Source: Utricularia gibba (Eukaryota; Streptophyta; Magnoliopsida; Lamiales; Lentibulariaceae). From it: 64,000 nt of DNA. Shown piece after piece: positions 58,800-64,000 of this stretch. The DNA lies in NCBI GenBank assembly GCA_002189035.1, contig CM007992.1, positions 2,294,001 through 2,358,000 of the forward strand. The letters are read 5' to 3'. The number at the start of each line of letters is the position of its first letter. Within the stretch, counting starts at the first letter, position 1. Under the pieces are notes generated by a model, which was not told the origin of the DNA, did no database searches, and worked only from the letters and a program-made list of their open reading frames with translations. The position numbers were made by a program, and so were the translations under genes.

Positions 58800-59280
58800 T
58801 CAGAAAATCATAGCATGTGATACAAAAAAGTGTGACAACATATATAACTCAATAACATAGATGCAAAAAATGGATATTGCATTGTGAACAATCAAGACAA
58901 ATTCAATGACGATCCAAAGGGTCAACAACATCGAAAAGCTAGATTTCCTGCAAAAGTCAATCAGAACAAGACTGATAATATAACAAAGTATATTGAGACT
59001 TGAAAGCAAACAATAACATAAATGAAAACACATAATTTCCACATGACAGTTTGGTACTCCCATATCATCCTTGGAATAGAGGAAGGTTGAGTAGCACTAT
59101 TATGCCAATTGCCAAAAACAAAAGGTGACTTCCCTTCCTTCCATACTGCCTTCTCAATCTTTAGCCCTAGTCGGCTGTGCTGGAAAGGAGGTTCCGTCCT
59201 TCATGAGACAATGCAAGAGGGTCACATTTACTATGAATTACAATGTTGTGCTATCCTCTTAAAAGGGAAGGGATGAGAAA
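58800..59280. other. Spacer within element A, no gene seen
   Basis: The minus frame 59063-58800 is hydrophobic and low complexity, without a known domain. A patch near 59130-59230 has balanced composition and is unassigned. Confidence 0.3.
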
Positions 59281-59800
59281 ATTTTTCATAAGTCACTGCT
59301 TGTGAAAATAAGTAGTATTTTGATGATTTATGAAATAAATCAACACATAAATAGATTTTTGTTTAAAATATATTAAGTAGTTAACAAGTAAAAGTTAAAG
59401 TAGAAATTGAAGTAGTCTGTAAAACAAATTTTTTAACTTTCAGTTTATGTTATAATTAAAGAAATAGGTAATGCATACTACACTATGAATGAACTTTATG
59501 CTGCTAATCATATGTAAAACAAATTTTTTAACTTAAATTGCTTATGTATTTGATTTCTAGATAATGCATCAAATGAACTAAAGTTGATCATGATCAATTT
59601 TTTATTGTAATTTTATAAATATATCAGAGAAAATTTGCACGAGCACTTGGCCAATATTAAATAAGTTTGCACATTATTAAAACTATTAATATAATAGAAG
59701 ATGCTTTTATGTAAGAGCATTTCAATTTATTTTGAAAAGGGTGGTAAAAACATCGTTTAATTTCTTGAAGTCAAGAACATCACTGCTTGGGCTTGTAAGC

Positions 59801-60969
59801 TGATAAACGAAAAATTTGTGCAAGTCATTAATTTTCAAATTTCTCCTATCAAATAAAATTTATAAACCTAATTCACATCAAATCATATGAAAAATATGAG
59901 CATAGTGGATTAGGATCGAACACAAGGAGCTAGGTGCTTGCTATGTGAAGGTCAATACAAGGAATCAGTATCATGTTGGTAGAATTGGTCTTAACTAGGA
60001 CTAAGGATGGAATGCAGTAAAGAAAAGTAACAAGCTTGGGACTCGATGGTTTCTAATATGAAATGGGTGATGCCTTGGCACTCCTAGGGGATGTATGCTT
60101 GTTACTAAGTATGCTCACATAACCCATAAATCAATCACTTAACACACAAAGTCTGGGTCTACCCGCACTTATGTTTCCCCCTTAATCTTTGGTCTAACTC
60201 TAATAAGGGTTGTTAAGATGGGTTTCACTACTTCCCCCTCCTGGATCTATCCTGGATTGTTAAGGAAGTGGCGTGACTTATGCTTGATTAGGTCTAAAGA
60301 TTGACTTGCACAAGGCTCCCCTTTTCACCCCAAGGCACCCTCTAAGCACTTAGCCACTCATAACAAGAGAAAGGAGAACATTTTCATAATATATCCTAAG
60401 CAACATTCTGATCTCAAAGTTAAACAACAACAAGTAATGCATAACAGAAATAGAAAAGACAAATTGTTCACACAGTAAATCTAAAATTAGTCTTAGCTAG
60501 GAACAATATGCATCAACAATGAAAATAAATCCTCAAAGGGAAGCTGTGTTCTTCTGTTTCATCCCCCTTCCTTCTTCTACCCCCAGAAAATTTCTCCAAA
60601 AAACATGTCGTGAGTCTCCAATGGGGAGATCTTCCTTCTTTCTCCATCTTTTCCCTCTTTTTGTCCAAAATCTCCCTTTTTCTTCCTTGGATTTTGTGTG
60701 TACTTTTTTTCAAACTTTTGGACTCATCTTCTGTCACTACATTGTGCATATTTGGCTCCTTGGGATTTGTGTTGCAACCTGTACTGCATTGTTCAAAGAA
60801 AACTATTAGAAGGTTGGGATTAAATCGCAGATTTAGTTTCAACTAAGACTAAAATAACATAACTACGGTACTTTGCGCAAAAATATAGAACTGAGCAGTA
60901 AAATCTGATTTTTGTAGCACAATATGAGTAATTTTCATGCACTCCATCACTCAAAAATATGTGTTATCA
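59801..60969. mobile_element. Solo LTR, family Y, copy 2
   Basis: A 1169-bp element, TGATAAACGAAAAATTTG ... ATATGTGTTATCA, flanked by TAAGC (59796-59800) and TAAGT (60970-60974), a 5-bp duplication with one mutation. Excising it joins the gag codons for AWACK and YKVLLSKYFPASK in frame, which proves the insertion point. It is roughly 80-85% alike to 52458-53634 by eye, in the same orientation. Confidence 0.88.
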
Positions 60970-61619
60970 TAAGTATAAAGTACTCTTGAGTAAATATTTT
61001 CCAGCATCCAAAGTTGAAGTAAATAGGAAAGAGATTGGTTATATTAAACAATTTTACATGAAAGACCGCTTCATGAGTATTAGGAGCATTTCAATCAATT
61101 GGTGGGATCATGTCCTAATTATGGTTTTCAAATCAATGATCTTGTAAAGTATTCTTATGATGATTTGTTGTGCATTGATTGAGCTATGATAGACTCAGCA
61201 ACTGAAGGATTGTTGAGGAAGAAGGCACCCAATCAGGCTCTATCTTTACTTGACGAATTTACTGAATATTGTAGGTACATCATTATGAATCAAGATTCTA
61301 AAAAGAGAGGATACAAGGCTTTAGAGAATGAGTTGACAAAAAATTCTATTACAATGTCAGAAAAGCAGGAGATTTTCTAGTTCCAAGATAAGACCATACA
61401 ATGCAGGAACTATTGCAAAATTGACATGTTGCTAGAATTATTTGAAGAGGAGTATGTCAAGGATATGTTTGGAATCTCTACAGATAAAGAAATATGATCT
61501 TTATTTGAACATTTATAATTTAGGTTGGAGAGATAATCCAAATTTTTGTTAAAGCAACAATGATAATCCCTACAAGGAAGGGACTTCAAGCATGAGACAC
61601 CAAAATTTTCGATAGTATC

Positions 61620-62153
61620 TGATGGGGTACAAATCAGTTGAAGGTAATCGGTTTCTGAAAAGGCTGCCGAAAGGAGCTCTGAGGGATGGCGCCAGCCAAC
61701 AGACCGATATGTGTCAGAGATCTAACAGTGGCGGCGGTATGGCGCAGTCTGCAAAGCATCTGAATCATAGCAAAACATGCGGCGATCATCTGAAAAGTAA
61801 GGTCACAGTACAAGTGCAAAAAGCAACCGATACCTACAGAATTGAGGATTCGGCCAAATCGACCTCTTCTATAAATAGGAGAAGTTCCGAAGGAAAAAGG
61901 GTTCGGCCCTAAACCTCCCAACCTGTACCTTCCTTCATCATCTCCGTCTAGTTAGGATTTTCTCTAGTGAGCTTTGATAGCTCTATGGTTTTTCAGTCCT
62001 TCGATGGTTTCCATGTAAAAATCTCTGCCTACCCTCATTTCTGTTGATCAAATCGAGCAAATCGCGTAAAACATAACAAGGTGCGATATTTTTGGCTGCA
62101 CCTATCACCCAAAAAATCCGCCCCATCTTGGACACCGATTTTCACCCTTAATA
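61620..62153 (-). mobile_element. Solo LTR, family X, copy 2 (inverted)
   Basis: A 534-bp insertion in the gag remnant, flanked by GTATC duplications (61615-61619, 62154-62158). Read on the minus strand it begins TATTAAGGGTGAAAATCGG, aligning base for base in length with TGTTGTGGATAAAAATCGG of copy 1 (35547), and ends CCCCATCA. The terminal TG is mutated to TA. A TATA-like CTATTTATAG lies at 61867-61877. The plus-strand open frame 61622-61912 inside it has no known domain. Confidence 0.82.
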
Positions 62154-62736
62154 GTATCAAAGATCTTATAAAAAACTCAATAATTTCAAAAACAAAACTA
62201 GTCGAATTTCGAACAACAATTTTTGCATTCAAACAAGAATAATGCTGGAGTACATTCAGAAAATTTCTTTTAGGAAATCCTGAAGACTTTTATGGCACAA
62301 TCAATCAAGATCAAGAAAAAAATCAACTAGTGATCGAAAATTTGTAGAGTTGAAGTAGAAAAGAATTTACCATCTCAAATGAAGTTGAATACAAATTCTG
62401 GTGGAGTCTAAATATTAGCATCATGACATTGAAAGCATGAAAAACAAAAACTTGGTAGAGAATTAGTTCAAACTAAAAGTAAGACTAATAAAAGAGACGG
62501 ATATGAAGTTATGAAAAATGAGAATGAAATTGAGGTTCCTCCAGAACCAATTAATGTGAATGTGGCTCAACCTTCTTTTTTAGGAAGATTGAACTCGAGA
62601 GAGGAACAACATAAGAAAAAGAAAATGTAAGATATTGGGGAATACTCAATTGAAGCTTATGCTTTCGAAATATGCTGATTTGGTGCCAAAGAGTGTAAAA
62701 CACTTGAAGTTTCATATAAAAACTAAATTAAGAAAA

Positions 62737-64000
62737 TTAATCAATTTCAGAACTCCTTGAGGTGTCGTCATTATCATCCCATTTATCTATCATGATATTT
62801 TGTAATCTCAAATCAACAGCTACCCAATCCTTAAAGTAGACGCACACTTCCAATGTGCTATCTGCCAAGCTCTCATGGTGAGGAGTTAGGATGCAGCCAC
62901 CTAAACCGAATGCACTCTTACTATCAACAGTGGAAGCTAGTGGTATAAAAACAGCTTTTGCTACTATAGCCAATGTAGGATAAGTAGACATTTGACTCTT
63001 CCACCATACCAATATATACAATTCATCTTTTTTAGACTTTTCCTGGTGGATTGCATTATATAATGCAACTTCACTACCTTTTGAAAGAGTACTTTGAGAA
63101 GCAGACACCATGACATAGAAGTCCTTTGACCCACTAGGCAAATCATTAGCCTCAATATTTGGAAGTCTAAGAGAAATAACATAATCCCAATACATTTTTA
63201 AACCTGCTTGCAAACTAGAAGCCTTCACCCTCGGATCAAGAATGCTAGACACAAGATATAAAATAGGAATATTTCTAAAATATTTTGCAAATTTTTCAAC
63301 TATAGTACAAACAACTTTTGTAAGAAATCTTGTATCAAAACATTTTTTAAAAGCTCTAGAGATACACTAAAGTATGAAACACTAAATGAGTAGTAGTATA
63401 GTATGATCCACTAAGCAAATACGTAAATTTTTCAAAGGTAGATAACAAATCACATAAACATTCACGTTTAGTAAAAATAATAGAATCTAGCTCAATCATA
63501 GGATCAATATGCATCAATATGAAAGATGGAATAATATGGTTGTCAAGTAACATAGAATTAATCATGCAAAGTATAGAATTCCACCTAGTTGAGCAATCAC
63601 CTTTAAAAGTTCTATATGGAATATCTAGAGCTTCACAAACTTGCTTAAACATAGCTCTCTTAGGACTACATTTTTTCATCAACTTAACTAACTTTCTAAA
63701 GGTCCAATAAACATGACTAAAATCATCTAACATAAAAGCATCTTGGACACATAAATTCAATATATGGCAAGCACAAGGAGAATGAAGAAAAGAACCTTGT
63801 TGAATGGGATTCATTGCTGTTTTCAATGCTGAAATTGCAGAAGAATTGTTAGAAGTATTACCAGGAGTTGAAAAAATATGATCAGCAATACGATATTCCA
63901 TACAAATTTTTGCAATTAACTCAGCAATCCTAGCACCTGAATGAGGAGTATCAAAGTGTCTAAAATCCAAAATTCTTTTTTGCATAAGCCACTTATCATC
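62737..64000 (-). pseudogene. hAT transposase, copy 2, truncated by the window end
   Basis: Two long minus-strand frames hold most of the C-terminal half. 63985-63356 has RILDFRHFDTPHSGARIAEL, the SNNSSAI segment, FLHSPCACHILNLCVQDAF, a STRWNSILCMI block (family: PTRWNSTYxML), YRTFKGD and a C-terminal helix. 63252-62737 has ILDPRVKASSLQAGL (family: LDPRYK), LVWWKSQMSTYPTLAIVAK (family: LxWWKxNxxxYPxLSxxAR), ASTVDSKSAFGLGGCIL (family: ASESAFSxGGRVL), VCVYFKDWVAVDL and an acidic end. The frames are separated by one frameshift/stop zone at 63253-63355, so it is only slightly decayed. The N-terminal zinc finger would lie beyond 64000. Confidence 0.88.

Larger units (their letters stand above)
55690..59455 (-). 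mobile_element. PIF/Harbinger element A (boundaries approximate)
   Basis: A transposase remnant and a Myb/SANT-like ORF1, both on the minus strand, are separated by a minisatellite. Both outer regions (55745-55860 and 59370-59455) contain AAGTAGTAG/TTAAAGTAGAAATT-type repeats in inverted arrangement, probably the subterminal zones. Exact TIRs and a TWA duplication were not found, so the limits are estimates. Confidence 0.6.
59620..62755 (+). pseudogene. Athila-like Ty3 retrotransposon gag, split by two solo LTRs
   Basis: Plus-strand gag pieces: EHLANI and KSISIYFEKGGKNIV-FLEVKNITAWACK up to 59795, then after the first LTR YKVLLSKYFPASKVEVNRKEI from 60975 (family: LxxKFFPASKxxxIRKEI). Next come MIDSATEGLLRKKAPNQALSLLDEF at 61185, and LGWRDNPNF at about 61525 (family: NPGWRNHPNFSW). 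After the second LTR the pieces are ENLPSQMKLN and VPPEPINVNVAQPSFLGRLN at about 62540. The KYFPASK and GWRNHPNF motifs identify the Athila branch. Numerous stops; dead. No pol follows, since a hAT remnant starts at 62737. Confidence 0.85.

Noticed and set aside
52458-60969. One full-length LTR retrotransposon with the two ~1.17-kb repeats as its LTRs
   Set aside because: No primer-binding site or gag-pol follows the left repeat. The interval holds a hAT and a PIF element, and the right copy has its own target duplication inside a gag gene.
61622-61912. 96-codon frame as a gene
   Set aside because: It lies wholly inside a solo LTR and is antisense to the LTR orientation; no known domain.

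Overview
The window is plant nuclear DNA, from a flowering plant and probably a dicot or magnoliid. Four intron-containing or typically plant genes are recognisable: a two-domain HIPP metallochaperone, a serine-hydrolase gene, a MYB-CC transcription factor and the RPB4-like subunit of the plant-specific RNA polymerases IV/V. A CYP96-type P450 and a Cassandra retrotransposon LTR point the same way. I cannot name the species. Intergenic DNA is AT-rich and packed with decayed transposable elements.

Layout. 1-1241: 3' part of the HIPP gene (+). 4672-4935: small secreted Gly/Ser-rich protein (-). 5.4-10.6 kb: AT-rich DNA with a MITE (7.1-7.7 kb) and a 2.7 kb element that carries inverted arrays of short repeats at both ends. 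12.8-16.3 kb: remains of a Copia and then an Athila/Tat-like Ty3 element. 17.5-28.6 kb is the genic island: alpha/beta hydrolase (17490-20370, +, 12 coding exons), MYB-CC factor (21146-22976, -, 6 exons) and NRPD4/NRPE4 (26801-28605, -, 9 exons). I rebuilt their exons codon by codon from splice sites and family conservation. Two introns, one in each of two of these genes, use GC-AG instead of GT-AG.

29.6-46.5 kb is a TE mosaic: Copia fragments (two halves of one pol in opposite orientations at 39-41 kb), at least four PIF/Harbinger elements or remnants (two with TIRs and 3-bp TSDs), a Cassandra solo LTR with its 5S-rRNA-like core and exact CTAAC duplications, and a second solo LTR inside a ~150-bp tandem repeat. 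46569-48074 is an intronless CYP96-like P450 (-) that would be complete except for three single-base losses, each in a G or C run. 49-64 kb is again TE-derived: hAT transposase remnants, a MULE-type MITE with a 10-bp TSD nested in one of them, another PIF/Harbinger unit, and an Athila-like gag split by two solo LTRs.

The genes do not form a pathway or cluster; they are independent plant genes separated by nested transposons. The window records much TE turnover: five solo LTRs, four of them with clear 5-bp target duplications and all but one inside an older element or repeat. I found no convincing new multi-gene system. The points most worth following up are the P450 (broken gene or assembly error), the two GC-AG introns, and the elements with unusual subterminal or internal repeat arrays.
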